Source: Thermoguttaceae bacterium
GTDB taxonomy: Bacteria > Planctomycetota > Planctomycetia > Pirellulales > Thermoguttaceae
Assembly (NCBI GenBank): GCA_017441605.1
Contig: JAFRXD010000059.1
Location: 1 to 64,000, forward strand
Reading direction: 5' to 3'
Length of the DNA: 64,000 nucleotides
The translations under genes and the position numbers were made by a program. Positions 1-10,600 of the stretch are shown here, piece by piece. Below the pieces are notes generated by a model. That model worked only from the letters and a program-made list of their open reading frames with translations. It was not told the origin of the DNA and made no database searches. Numbering within the stretch: the stretch's first letter is position 1; every line of letters begins with the position of its first letter.

Positions 1-1110
1 CGCTTTTATTTCCCGGATCGCGTTGGCGAACGCCTCGCGGTAACTGTGCGCGCGCGCCGGTTCGCGAACCGCCGCGGACACCCCGACGGAGTCGCCGCGC
101 CGAGAGACGGCGCGTTGACTCGCGACGTGCTTTTCGTGGGACGCTATTTTGGCGGCTAAGACCGCGCGCGACTTGGCGATCGAGCGACGCTCGGAGCGTC
201 GGAACTTGATCTCCTCCGGGTCGTTGGTCGGAGCCTCTTGCGCGTCGGATTCCAGCTCGGTCTCCTTTTCCTCGTCTTCGTCGAGCTCGAGATCTTTGAT
301 CTCGTCGTCTTCCTCGAACTTGGCGAGCTTCGCTTTAAGCTCGGCGTTCTCCGCGACGACGTCCCCGTAGGCGCGTTGCGTCGCCTCTTCGACCGTCAGC
401 CCTTCTTGGTAGTACTGAACGCCTCGCTCGAGCCCGAACGCGTCGATAAATTCTTGCAGTTCGGCGTTTTTAACGGAGACCGCGTCGGCGATCCCGGCTT
501 CGTCCCCCTCGAACTGGGCGACGTCTTCTTCTCGCTTTTCCTCGTCGGCGACAATGTCGGCTTCGAGTTTCACGCGTTTTTTAGCCATCGATATAACTCC
601 TTGTTTGTTAAGTTTAATCGCTTTGCGCGCGAGCGGCGTGAACGAAGTTCCTTCGTCCGTCGGATACGGACAGACGGAGATCCCGAGCAAAACCGCCCCT
701 TTATAAACGAGCAACGGACCGACGTACTCGCGGTCGTTGCAGTTGTAAACTTCTCCCTCGCCGACGTCGACGCGCTCGGCGCTCCACAAATCGAGCGTCG
801 GCGAGATCCCGAAGGGCACGTCCTTCCCGGTCTTGGCGATTCGGTCGGCGACGTCCCCTTCGACGTTCGAGACGAGCTCGCCCTCGGCGAGCAGGGTTCC
901 GCCGGAAACGGAGACGCGGGCGTACCCGATCGGCTCCGCGTCGTTGTGGTTGTAGTCGACGACGCAGGGATTCTTGGGGACGACGAGCGTCGACAGATCG
1001 AGAACGAAGTCGGACGCGACGACCGAGCCGTACTCGTCCCCGGGCAATTCGTGCCAGGAAACGTCGGGAGTCCACGCGACCGCCTTAAACGGGAATTTTA
1101 ATATTGCCAC
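1..1110 (-). CDS. Phage prohead (head maturation) protease with C-terminal scaffold region, 3' end outside window
   Basis: The frame is open from a GTG at 1110 to the window edge (370 codons seen). Residues 1-165 resemble caudoviral head-maturation proteases (S78 or Mu gpI type): VVDYNHNDAEPIGYARVS at about 50-67 carries a candidate catalytic His55, and PFGIS at 99-103 a candidate Ser103, followed by GPLLVYKGAVLLGIS. From about 175 on the protein is acidic and likely coiled coil (ENAELKAKLAKFEEDDE), typical of capsid scaffolds. An in-frame TAG lies six codons before the GTG, and GAGG sits 5 nt upstream, so GTG 1110 is the first usable start. The start codon lies inside a repeat element also found at 24018-24080. 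In phage the protease cuts the scaffold during capsid maturation. This implies a prophage or remnant to the left. Family call is from motif memory; no search was run. Confidence 0.75.
   Translation of the reverse strand, partial: MAILKFPFKAVAWTPDVSWHELPGDEYGSVVASDFVLDLSTLVVPKNPCVVDYNHNDAEPIGYARVSVSGGTLLAEGELVSNVEGDVADRIAKTGKDVPFGISPTLDLWSAERVDVGEGEVYNCNDREYVGPLLVYKGAVLLGISVCPYPTDEGTSFTPLARKAIKLNKQGVISMAKKRVKLEADIVADEEKREEDVAQFEGDEAGIADAVSVKNAELQEFIDAFGLERGVQYYQEGLTVEEATQRAYGDVVAENAELKAKLAKFEEDDEIKDLELDEDEEKETELESDAQEAPTNDPEEIKFRRSERRSIAKSRAVLAAKIASHEKHVASQRAVSRRGDSVGVSAAVREPARAHSYREAFANAIREIKA
586..602 (-). promoter_or_regulatory. Internal ribosome binding site and start for a nested scaffold protein
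   Basis: Within the protease frame, AAGGAG (602-597) precedes an in-frame ATG (588-586) by 8 nt. Initiation here would give a product beginning MAKKRVKLEAD that contains only the acidic coiled-coil scaffold part. Lambda C/Nu3 and Mu I/Z use the same nested arrangement. The signal is seen; its use is inferred. Confidence 0.6.
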
Positions 1111-1166
1111 TGCAACCTCGGTAAACTACCCGCCCCCGTTGGGGGCTAGTCTTGATTAGTCTTAAC
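1104..1166 (+). repeat. Hairpin repeat copy R1
   Basis: This 63-bp element matches the reverse complement of 24018-24080 at 54 of 63 positions by eye. It has the core GTAAACTACCCG followed by a GCCCCC-GTT-GGGGGC hairpin and CTAG. Its left end overlaps the GTG start of the phage protease gene. Confidence 0.75.
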
Positions 1167-1237
1167 TTCCTTTTCTGGTTCCTAAGCGCCGCGCGACGGC
1201 AAGAGTCGTTCTAATCCGCGCTAGCGTCGCAACGCGA

Positions 1238-1273
1238 CGCGGGTAGTTTACCCATCCGCGCGGCTAGCGCGAA
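1238..1273 (-). repeat. Left arm of a perfect 36-bp inverted repeat (R2)
   Basis: The sequence is the exact reverse complement of 1601-1636. It contains the GGGTAGTTTACCC core of the repeat family and the stop codon of the 69-residue gene. The arms flank a 327-bp segment. Confidence 0.85.
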
Positions 1274-1457
1274 CCGCCCGTCCGGCTACGGACCCCGCGA
1301 GTCGCCCGACGATATACGCGAGTCCTTCTTCCGGGATCTCCCAGCAAGCCGTTAATATGCTTATCAGCCGATCGGCGCGATCCGGCGTCTCTTGTTCGAG
1401 AAACGCCTCGATCCGACCGAGCGTTTCGAGCGTTAGCTCTTTATTCTCTAGGTTCAT
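1248..1457 (-). CDS. Small protein of unknown function, 69 aa
   Basis: I do not recognise this protein. It begins MNLENKELTLETLGRIEAFL and is acidic and helical in its first half, with an Ala/Arg-rich end. AAGGAG lies 6 nt before the ATG, a strong ribosome binding site, which is the main reason to accept it. The last codons and the TAA lie inside the left arm of the 36-bp inverted repeat, so the natural C terminus may have been replaced by repeat sequence. It is upstream of, and co-oriented with, the phage protease gene and could belong to the same prophage. Confidence 0.6.
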   Translation of the reverse strand: MNLENKELTLETLGRIEAFLEQETPDRADRLISILTACWEIPEEGLAYIVGRLAGSVAGRAVRASRADG

Positions 1458-1544
1458 TTTGGCTCCTTTTAGAGAGAGTCGCCATTTTGGTTTCTTTTTT
1501 AAATCGCTCGTTTTTTGGCGAACGTAATAAAAGGAGGCGTCGAA

Positions 1545-1610
1545 ATGGACAACACTGAGAAACTAGAATCTGTGAGACGGCGGCGCCGAGGGCGCTTTTA
1601 TTCGCGCTAG
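1545..1610 (+). CDS. Possible 21-residue Arg-rich peptide or truncated gene start
   Basis: AAGGAGG (1531-1537) stands 7 nt before ATG 1545. The frame MDNTEKLES then RRRRRGRFYSR ends at a TAG inside the right arm of the 36-bp inverted repeat. A short hairpin (GCGCC-GAG-GGCGC) followed by TTTTATT overlaps its end. It could be a leader peptide or the 5' stub of a gene cut by the repeat. It is divergent from the 69-residue gene. Only the ribosome binding site supports it. Confidence 0.3.
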   Translation: MDNTEKLESVRRRRRGRFYSR

Positions 1611-1690
1611 CCGCGCGGATGGGTAAACTACCCGCGACCCGTTGGGGGCTCCACTTGGATAGAACGACTTTAGCGGGATCCGCTTCGCCG
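1601..1690 (+). repeat. Hairpin repeat copy R3 with right arm of the 36-bp inverted repeat
   Basis: Positions 1601-1636 pair perfectly with 1238-1273. The element continues with CCCGTTGGGGGCTCC and a block (CACTTGGATAGAACGACT) shared with 23963-23980 and 24145-24162. It runs into the 3' end of P1. The hairpin here is degraded to 3 bp. Confidence 0.8.
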
Positions 1691-1696
1691 TCGACT

Positions 1697-4600
1697 TTAC
1701 CTCGCGATCGACTTCGCCAAGACGTCCCAGAACGCGTCGAGCTCGTCTTGCTCGTCGAAGAAGTTTTCAAAGGACGAGTCGTCGTCGAGAACCGCGCTCG
1801 AGACCGCCTCTTTGGTCGTCGCGCTAAAACTCGGCGACCAGGCGGAATTCACGCGAGAGACGTTGTCCCCGAGCGCTCGCGCCTTGAAGTAGTACTTCGT
1901 CGACGATTGCAGCCCGGTAACGGCGACCGTTCCGGACGCGGGGCCTTGCGCGTATTGCGGGTTCGAGAAATCGGAGCTCGTCGAGTACATAACCTCGAAC
2001 CCCGCCATACCGGTTACGTTGTAGCATTTCACGTTGACGAAATCGCTTCCAACGCTCGAGGCGAAACGAGACGGAACGGCGAGTTGGCCCGCGGTGTAGG
2101 ACGTCGAGTTCCAAGGCGAATCGTTCCCCGCAGCGCCGATCGCCTTGACTCGAATATAGTACTTGGTTCCGAACGTAAGGCTCGAAATGGTCGGCTTGCA
2201 GGGTTTTAACGTTCCGTCGTCGTTGAGTCCCTGCGTAACGGTTCTCGTCTTCGCGTTCGAGAAATCGGGATTCTCGCTATATTCGATTACGTACTTCTCC
2301 GGCGCCCCTTGGGTCGCGTCGATCTTGCCCGCCTTGATATTGAGCGTGATCGAGGTCTTTACGGCGGAGAAGGACGCGGCCGGCATCGCGTAACCCCCGC
2401 CGGTAAAGATCTTTCTCGTCGCGGTATAGGGGGAGTCGGCGCGCCCGGTCGCGGTCGCCTTGACGCGGACGAAATACCACGTTCCGGTCGTTAGCCCGGA
2501 GATCGTCTTGGAACCCGCGCTCGAATAGGGTTTCGCGACCGCGTCGGAGAACGACGCGTCGGTCGCGTATTCCACGACGTACTTCTGCGCGCCCTCGACC
2601 GCGTCGAGCTTAATGACGATCGCCGTCTTGGTTCCGGAAAGCGCCGCGATATTCGGCGTTTCCAACGGAGTCGCGCTCGGGTTGAGCGTCGTCGCGGAGA
2701 GGGTCGTCGACCAAGCGGACTCGTTGAAGCGCTCGGCGGTCGCCTTGACGCGGAAGTAGTAGGTCGTATCGGCGTCGAGACCGGTAATCGTCCTAGATCC
2801 CGCGCTCGAATAGGTCTTCGTCGTCTTCGAGGCAAAGTTGGCGCTCTTCGAATATTCGAGGACATAGCTCGTCGCGTTCGCGACCTCGCCGATCGCGACG
2901 TCAATCGAATTAATTCCAATCGAACCGGGCGTCAACGAAGGAGCCGCCAGGGTTTCTTTCGTCGTCGTCGCCTCGAAGGTCGTCCACGCGGAATCGTCGC
3001 AACCGTCGGCGGTCGCTTTGGCTCGGAAGTAATACGTCGTTCCGGAAAGCAAACCGGAGATCGTCTTGGAACCGGCGGTCGAATAAGTCTTGCTCGAGGA
3101 CGTCGCGAAGCCGGAATCGGTCGAGTATTCGACGAGGTAATTCGCCGCGTTGGCGACCGCCGCAAGTCGGAAAGTAACGGCGCTCTTCGTCGTCGAAATC
3201 GAGGAGATCGCGGGGGCGTCGAGTTGGGTTACCGGAATCGCCTCGGTGGTCGCTTCGAAGACAAACCAGTCGGGGTTGGTCTCGTTCGCGTTGGCGATAT
3301 GGAAGTAGTAGGTCGTTTCCGGGGTTAGGTCGGAAATCGTCAACGCCCCGGACGACGCCCCTTCGACGCGAGTCGCGGAGCCGAAATTGGGGTCGGTCGA
3401 GTATTCGAGAACGTATCCCGCCGTCGACTCGATTTCTAGCGAGATCGAGTCGAACCCGATCAGGGCGAGCCCGGTTTCGGGGTCGGTCGCGATCTTCGCG
3501 ACGGGAACGTCCGCGGCGCCCTCGCTCGGGGCGTTAATGGACAGCTTGTAATCGACGGCGGTTCCGTTCGCGGCGCGATTATATACGCGCAATGCGTAGT
3601 CGCCCTCGGACAACCCTTGCAGCGAAACCTTTTCGACGCCGGTCGTTCCCCTCGAGGCTCCGACGAGATTTCCGGACGGGTCGAAGAGCTCCAGGTCGAG
3701 GTCGGCGGTCAGGGAGTTCGCGAACTCGATTTTGGCAAAGCAAGAATCGCCCGGGGTCGAACCGATCGCGAAGAAGAACCAGTCCTCGTCGTTCGCGGAG
3801 TGCAAGTTGAGCGCGTCGAGCGACTTGGCTCCGTAAACGGTTCCGAGATCGGTCGCGGCGCTTCGGGAGTCGTTCGGCTCGTAAGCGTCGCGTCCGGAGT
3901 CGGTTTTGAACGACGCGACGGTCCAGCGGACGACCGATTCGCCCGAGGCGTCGAGCGCTTGGACGCGAACGTGGTAACGCTCCTGGGCGATAAGCCCGGC
4001 GAGATAGTTGGCGCCCGGGGCGGCGCTAATCGTCTCGGCGTCGGTGAAGTCGGGATCGAGACCGTATTGAATCAGGTAGGAGTCGGCGCTCTCCACTTCC
4101 TTGATCTCGACGACCCCGCCGACCGGAGAGCTCTTCGCGGAGGCGAACTCGTCGTCGGCGCAGTACTTGCGCGAGGTCCAGTTCGAGGCGAAGTAGTCGC
4201 CGCCCTCGGCGCGAACGCGAACGTAGACGGTCGAGCCCGGAACGAGCGCGAGGTCGTCGGTTAGTCCGACAATCTCCTTGGTCGCGGCGCCCTCGAAGCC
4301 CGGTCGGTCGCCGTACTCGATTCGGTACAAATCGGCGCCGTCGACCGGTTTGTCGATCGCGACGCGAACCGCGCCGTCGACGCGCTCGAGGACGAAGGAG
4401 GGCTCGGCGAGGGCGTCTCCGCTAAACTCGTAAGCGCCAAGATCGATCGCTTTATTGACGACGCGGGTCTTGCCGCTCAAATCGCGATCGATTTTCTCGT
4501 CGCAATAAGAGTCGACGCCGCGATCGACAAGTTGTCCGTTTCCGGCGGGGCGGTAGTCTTTTTCGGCGTAGTTCTCGAAGAGCGGGGTCGTCGAGGAGTA

Positions 4601-7600
4601 CTCGTAAAGGTTCTCGGAGTAACTCCACCCCTTGAAGGGGGAGAGGACTTCGTAGGCCCCGACCCAAGCGCCGAGGTCCTTAAAGACGTCGTTGTCGTCG
4701 GCGGTTCCGTTGCGCGCGATCACGGAGTTATAGACGTTGGAGCGGTCGTCTTGCGATTGAGTTCCGTAGAAGTAGGCGCCGTTTCCTTGGGCGGCCGCGG
4801 AGGCTCCCTCGGCGGTCGTCGCGTTGTCGACGATCGTCGCGTTGACGAGAATCGCGCTCTTGCCGTAGAACCCGCCTCCTTGGGCTTTGGCTCCCCAAAC
4901 TTCGGAGAGGGAGGCCGAGACGGTCTCGTTTCCGGAGATTTCGCAGTTCGTCGCCTGGAAGTTCGCGCCGTTTGGCGTCGCGTAAACGCCGCCCCCTTGC
5001 GAGGTCGCGCCGTAGTAGTCGGAGGACGATTCGACACGGTTGCCGACGACGGAGCAGTTGACGAGGGAAACGCTCGTAACGGCGCTGGTTCCGTAGCGGG
5101 GTCCAACGCTCGCGTCCCCGACGTAAACTCCTCCTCCGTAGGCGGTAACGAAACCGTTCGGTTGAATCGCTTTCGCTTGGTTTTCGGTAATGGCGACGTT
5201 TTGTAGATTCGCGGCGCCGGAAAGATGCAATCCGCCGCCGGTCGCCGTCGAGGCGCACTCGGCGGTATTTTCATTCACGACGGAGTCGGTCATGGTTAGT
5301 TTGCCGACGGAGTAAATCGCGCCTCCCGCCTCGGAACGGTTTTTCGTTAGAGAAGTTCCGCCGTTGACGAAGAGATCCCCTTCGGAGAAGATTCCGCCCC
5401 CGAAGGATCCGGAGTTGTTTTCGGAAAATACGGAGCCGTCCGAGACAACGACGCTCGCGCCGGAATTAACGTAAATCGCGCCGCCGCGCTGAAGGGCGAC
5501 GTTCTCCGTAAATTGGCTATTACCAACGTTTAGAGATTTAACCGCGTAAGCGCCCCCGCCGTAAGCGTAAGGGACGCTCGGATTGGGGGCAACGGACGAC
5601 TCGTCTTCCGGTCCAAACTTGGCTTTGTTCTTATGGACGAGCGACCCGTCGAGGATCGAGGCGTCGCCGCTGGCGTAAAGTCCGGCGCCGAAGGAATACG
5701 CGACGCCGTTCGACTGGGCGGACGTTTGGTTCTCCATAATTTTGGAGGCGCGAATCGTAACGACGCTTTGGGAACCCGATCCGACGCCGCCGCCAAAGGC
5801 GTAGGCGCTGGTCGCGCCGGGCTCGGTCAGCGACTTGTTTCCGACGACGACGCAGTTTTCCAAGGTCAAGTCGCCGTAAGCGCAAATACCGGCGCCCTTC
5901 GCGAAGGAAATTCCCCGGTCGGGCGAGGCGACGGCTCGGTTGTTCTCGACGACGCAGTCGACCAAACTCGCTCGGGTTCCGGAACCGACGAGAACCCCGC
6001 CCCCCGCCGCGACGCTAAGGTAAACGCTCGAGTTCGCGCCGACGGTATCGGCAACGTCGTTCCCCGCGTTGGTCGCGAGCCCGTTCGCGATTCGGAGCCC
6101 GATCAGGGTCGCGTCGGCGGTCAGATTGAAGACGCGGGATTCCTCTCCCGGGGTTTGGCTCGCGCTAATCGCGACGCCGGGCGCGTCGTCGCTCCAAAGG
6201 GCGGAGGCGTCGATCGTTATCGCCTTGTCGACGACCAGCTCGCCGTCGGCCAAGGTAATCGTCGCGCCTTGGAGATTCGACGCGAAGACGATCGTCTCGC
6301 CGTCGTTGGCGTTGGCGAGGGCGTAGCGGAGGGTTCCCGGGACGCTCGCGTCGTCCGCGGTCGAGGACACGGTCAATCGGCTCGCGTCGTCGAGGGGGCT
6401 CGAGGTCGCGGAGACGACGTCGGAGGTCGTTTCGCCGAACCCGGGGGCGCTCGCCTTAACGCGGAAGTAGTAGGTCGTCGCGGGGGACAGCCCGTAAATC
6501 GCTCGCTCTCCGGCGCTCGAGAAGGTCGCGGTTCGGGTCGAGCCGGGGGCGAACGAGGCGCTCGTTCCGTACTCGAGCGCGTAGGAGGTCGCGGAGTAAA
6601 CGTAGCCGAGGTCGACGAGAACCGAATTCGACGAGACGGGTTCGACGGTCAGCGTCGGGGTTTCGAGGGAGGTCGCCGCCTCGAAGGTCGACCAGGCGGA
6701 GTCGGCGATTACGTCCTCGCCGTCCAACTTCGCGCGAACGCGGAGGTAATAGCGCGTTCCCGAAGCCAAACGGTCGACAGAGATTTGCCCGTCCGAAAGT
6801 TCCGACTTGGCGTAAGTTCTCGAGGAGTCGAGCGTCTTGAAGGACGGGTCGGTTCCGTATTCGAAAACGAACTCGGACGCGGACGCCAAATCGGCGAGCT
6901 CGACGGTCAAGGCGTTAGGCTCGGAAAGAACCCGCGCGATTCTCGGAGTCTCGACCGCTTTCGCGGTCGCGACCTTCGATTTCGCGGAGACTCCGTATTG
7001 GGTCGACTCGGCGCGGACGCGGAAGTAATAGGTTTTCCCGACCTCCAGACCGGAGATCGTTTTCGAGCCCGCGCTCGAGTACTCGATCGAGGTCGCGCCC
7101 GAGAAGTTCTTCGTTTTACCGTATTCGAGGACGTACTTATCGGCGCCGTTGACCGCTTGGATCGCGAGGGTCGCCGAATTGGAATTCGACGCAACGACCG
7201 ATAGGGTCGGGGTTTGCAAACCGGTCTTGAAACTATTCGGGGTCGTCCAAGCGGAGGGCTCGGAGTCGCTCGCGGTCGCGCGGACGCGGAAGTAATAGGT
7301 CGTCCCGGGGATTAGATTGGAAATCTTTCGTCCGCCGTTTGTTCGGAACGTCTTCTTCGCAACGTTGGTTTCGAAGGTCGGGTCGGTTCCGTACTCCACT
7401 TCGTATTTCTCGGCGCCGAGGACGCTCGAAATATCGAACGTCGCCGAGTTTTGGGTCGTCGTTGCGCCATTGACGGTCGGAGCCGCCAGCGCGCGCAACG
7501 TGGTCTCGCTCACTCTAAACGCATAGTAATTTGTGTCGTTGATCGAGGGATACCAGTCGGACGATTTTCCGCCAATTTCTGTTTTTGCGCGGAAATAATA

Positions 7601-10600
7601 GGTCGTTCCCGGATTGAGACCGGTAATCGTTATTCGCGAGTCAGAAGTGGCGGGTAATTCGGTCGTGAACTCGTTGACGAACCCGTCTCCGTCGGAGTAC
7701 TGAACGACGAATTGTCGGCTGGAATCGGCGTAATAATCGTCGATCGTTAAGGTGATCGAATCGGAGGTCGTCGCGCTCCAGTCGACGCTCAGCCCGCTCG
7801 GAGCCTGAAGAATCGTAGCCGCCGTATGGTAGGCGCCCTCTTGGTAATCGGAGTCTCCGTACTTAGATTCGGAAACGGCGTCGTCTCCGAGAATTAGCTC
7901 CGAATTTCCGAGCGCGAGCTCGTCGTTCGGAAGCGGGACGTTTTGCGATCCGCCCGCGGGCGCGAGCGCTCGGACGCGGAAGTAATAGGTCGAGTTGAGC
8001 TCCAACCCGTAGTAGGTCTTGGAAAGGGTTCGAATCTTCGAAACCTCGTACTCGTCGAACTCGGGGTCTTGCGACTTGAGGATCTCGTACTTCTCGGCGC
8101 CCTCGACCGGGTTGATAACGAGCGCAACCGCCGAGTCGCTAACGCGCTGGAATCCAAAGGACGGGGTCGCGAGCCCGGTAACGGCGTAAACGGTCGTCGA
8201 CCAATCGGAGTCGTCGTAGTTGATCTCATCGACGTTTTCGTCGCTATCTTGTTCGCTTTCCTCGTTTTGGACGCTTTGAGCCGAGACCGCCCTAACGCGG
8301 AAGAAATAGACGGACATGGGATCCAAGTCGTCGATCGTTACGTCGCCGGACTTGGTAAACGTCTTGGTCGCGATCGAAACCCCGTAGGAGTCGAAGTAAT
8401 CGGTCGCGTATTGAAGCTCGTAAATCTCCGCCTTTTCGACGTCTCCGATCGTCAGGGTCGTCGTATAGGGGGTATTGCCGCCCGGGGCGGTTTTCACGTG
8501 AAGCGACGGAGTCGCGAGATTTGTCGTCTCGCTTTCGACGCTCGACCAGTCGGAGTCCTGGAACCCGGCGGCCTTCGCCTTGACGCGGAAGTAATAGGTC
8601 GTCGCCGCCGAGGGAAGATCGGAAAGGATTTGGTATCCGGAGGAGCCAAACTCTTTCGTCAGATAGGAATCGAAGTTCTTATCGGTTCCGTATTGGAGGA
8701 CGTAACTCTCCGCGTTTTCGGAATACCCGACGACGACCGCCGCCGAGTTCGCCCCGCGCGCCTTGACGACGAGGGACGGAACCGCGAGATTGATCGTCGC
8801 GCTATCGGAGTCGGACCATTCGGATTTCTCGCTATTCTCGTTTTCCCCCAAGGTCGCGCGGACGCGGAAGTAGTAGGTCGTCGCCGATTTGAGATCCTCG
8901 ATCGTCTTGTCGCCCGACGATTTATAGATTCGGGTCGTATAGTTGTCGGAGAACGTCGCGTCGGTCGAGTACTGGACTTCGTAGCGGATTCCCTCGCCGA
9001 CGTCCCCGATTGAGATCGTCGCGGAAGAGGAGTCCCACGAGACGACGCTAAAAGTCGGAGTCGAGGGATTTGTCGTCTCGGAAACGGCGACGGACCACTC
9101 GGACTCCGGAATCGCGTCGGCGGTCGCCTTGACGCGGAAGTAGTAGGTCGTCGCGGGGGCTAGACCGGCGATTCGCAAGTCGCCGGCGCTTTGGAAGGTT
9201 TGCGAGGACGCGGAGACAAATTCGGAATCGGTCGAATATTGGACCATATAGTTCGTCGCCTTGTTAACCGATTCGACCGCAAGGGTTACCGATTCGTCCG
9301 ATTTAACTTTTGCATCGTATTCGTCTCTCTTAACCGAAAGCGCCGGGGTCGCGATGTTCGTCGTCGCGGCGACGGACTCGGAGGTCTCCGATTCGCCGTA
9401 CACAACGTCGCCGACCGTTTGGGTTACCGCCTTGACGCGGAAGTAGTATTTCGTCGCCGGGGTTAAAGTCGCGTAGTCCTCGTTATCTTGGTTTGTCAGT
9501 CCCTCGATCGTCATTTCCCCGACGCCGCAAGGCGTCCACATTCCCGAGGCGAACGTTTCGTCGGCGGAGTAGTACAAGCGGTATTCGCTCGCGTTGTCGA
9601 CCCCGTTGACCGTTAAGGTAACCGAAGAAGAAGTCGCGCCTAAAATTTCAAGCGAGGGCGTCGCGAAGTTCGTCGATTCGACAAGGTCGCTCGACCACTC
9701 GGACTCGTCGTAGTCCGCGGAGGTCGCTTTGACGCGGAAGTAGTAGACGGTGGCGGGGGTCAGACCGGTAATCGTCGGGACGTCCGAGGCGCCGAACGTT
9801 TGGGTCGACGACGCGCTAAAGTTGGAGCTTTGCGAGTATTCGACCACATAGCCGGTCGCCGCGGAAACGTCGCCGATCGATAGGGTCATCGAGGCGGACG
9901 TTTTGGAAGTCGCGCCGAGGTTGGCGGGGGTCGCGAGGTTGGTTTTTACCGTCGAGACGTCCGAATCGCTCGTCCAATTGGACTGGGCGTTGTTCAAGCC
10001 CAGCGCCATGACTCGGAAAGAATAAGTCGTTGCCGGAAGCAAATCTATTGTCGCATTTGCAATTTCATCCGGATAAAAGTCCTTGAGTAACGTAGAAGTT
10101 GAACTAGCGTATTCAACGCGATATTTCGTCGCGTTCTTGACGCGCGAGATCTTAAGCGTTACCGATTCGCTAGTTTTAGAACTCGGGACGAGCGTCGGAG
10201 TCTCGAGATTGGTGGTAACGTTGTATTGAACTGACGACCAAGAAGAATCGGCGTATTCGGTCGACGTTGTCGACGCCATAACGCGAAAATAATATTTGGT
10301 CCCGGGTTCCAAACCGGAAATAACCAAACCGGAACCGGATTGCTCGGCGCTCTCGACGTCCGCCGCGGAATAGGTTTTCGAGGAATAATCCCCAAACGTC
10401 GAATCGGTCGAATATTGAAGCGAGTACTTTTCGGCGTTGTCCACGGGATCAATCGTTACCTTCGCCGAATCGAAAGAAATCTGTTCGATATTCTTTAATA
10501 ACGGAGTATCGAGAGTTTTCGCCGTCCAGAAGTCAAGCGCGTTCGACCAAGTGGAATCATACTCGGAAGAAACGCCCTTAAATCGGAAAAAGTAATGTTT

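Noticed and set aside
238..1101. Long plus-strand open frame at the left end
   Set aside because: It is antisense to the phage protease/scaffold frame, which has family motifs, acidic coiled coil and ribosome binding sites; the plus frame has none.
5633..7204. 523-codon plus-strand frame and many similar frames opposite the giant genes
   Set aside because: Arg/Gly/Val-rich shadow translations produced by the GC-rich, repetitive FnIII codons; no ribosome binding sites or family resemblance.
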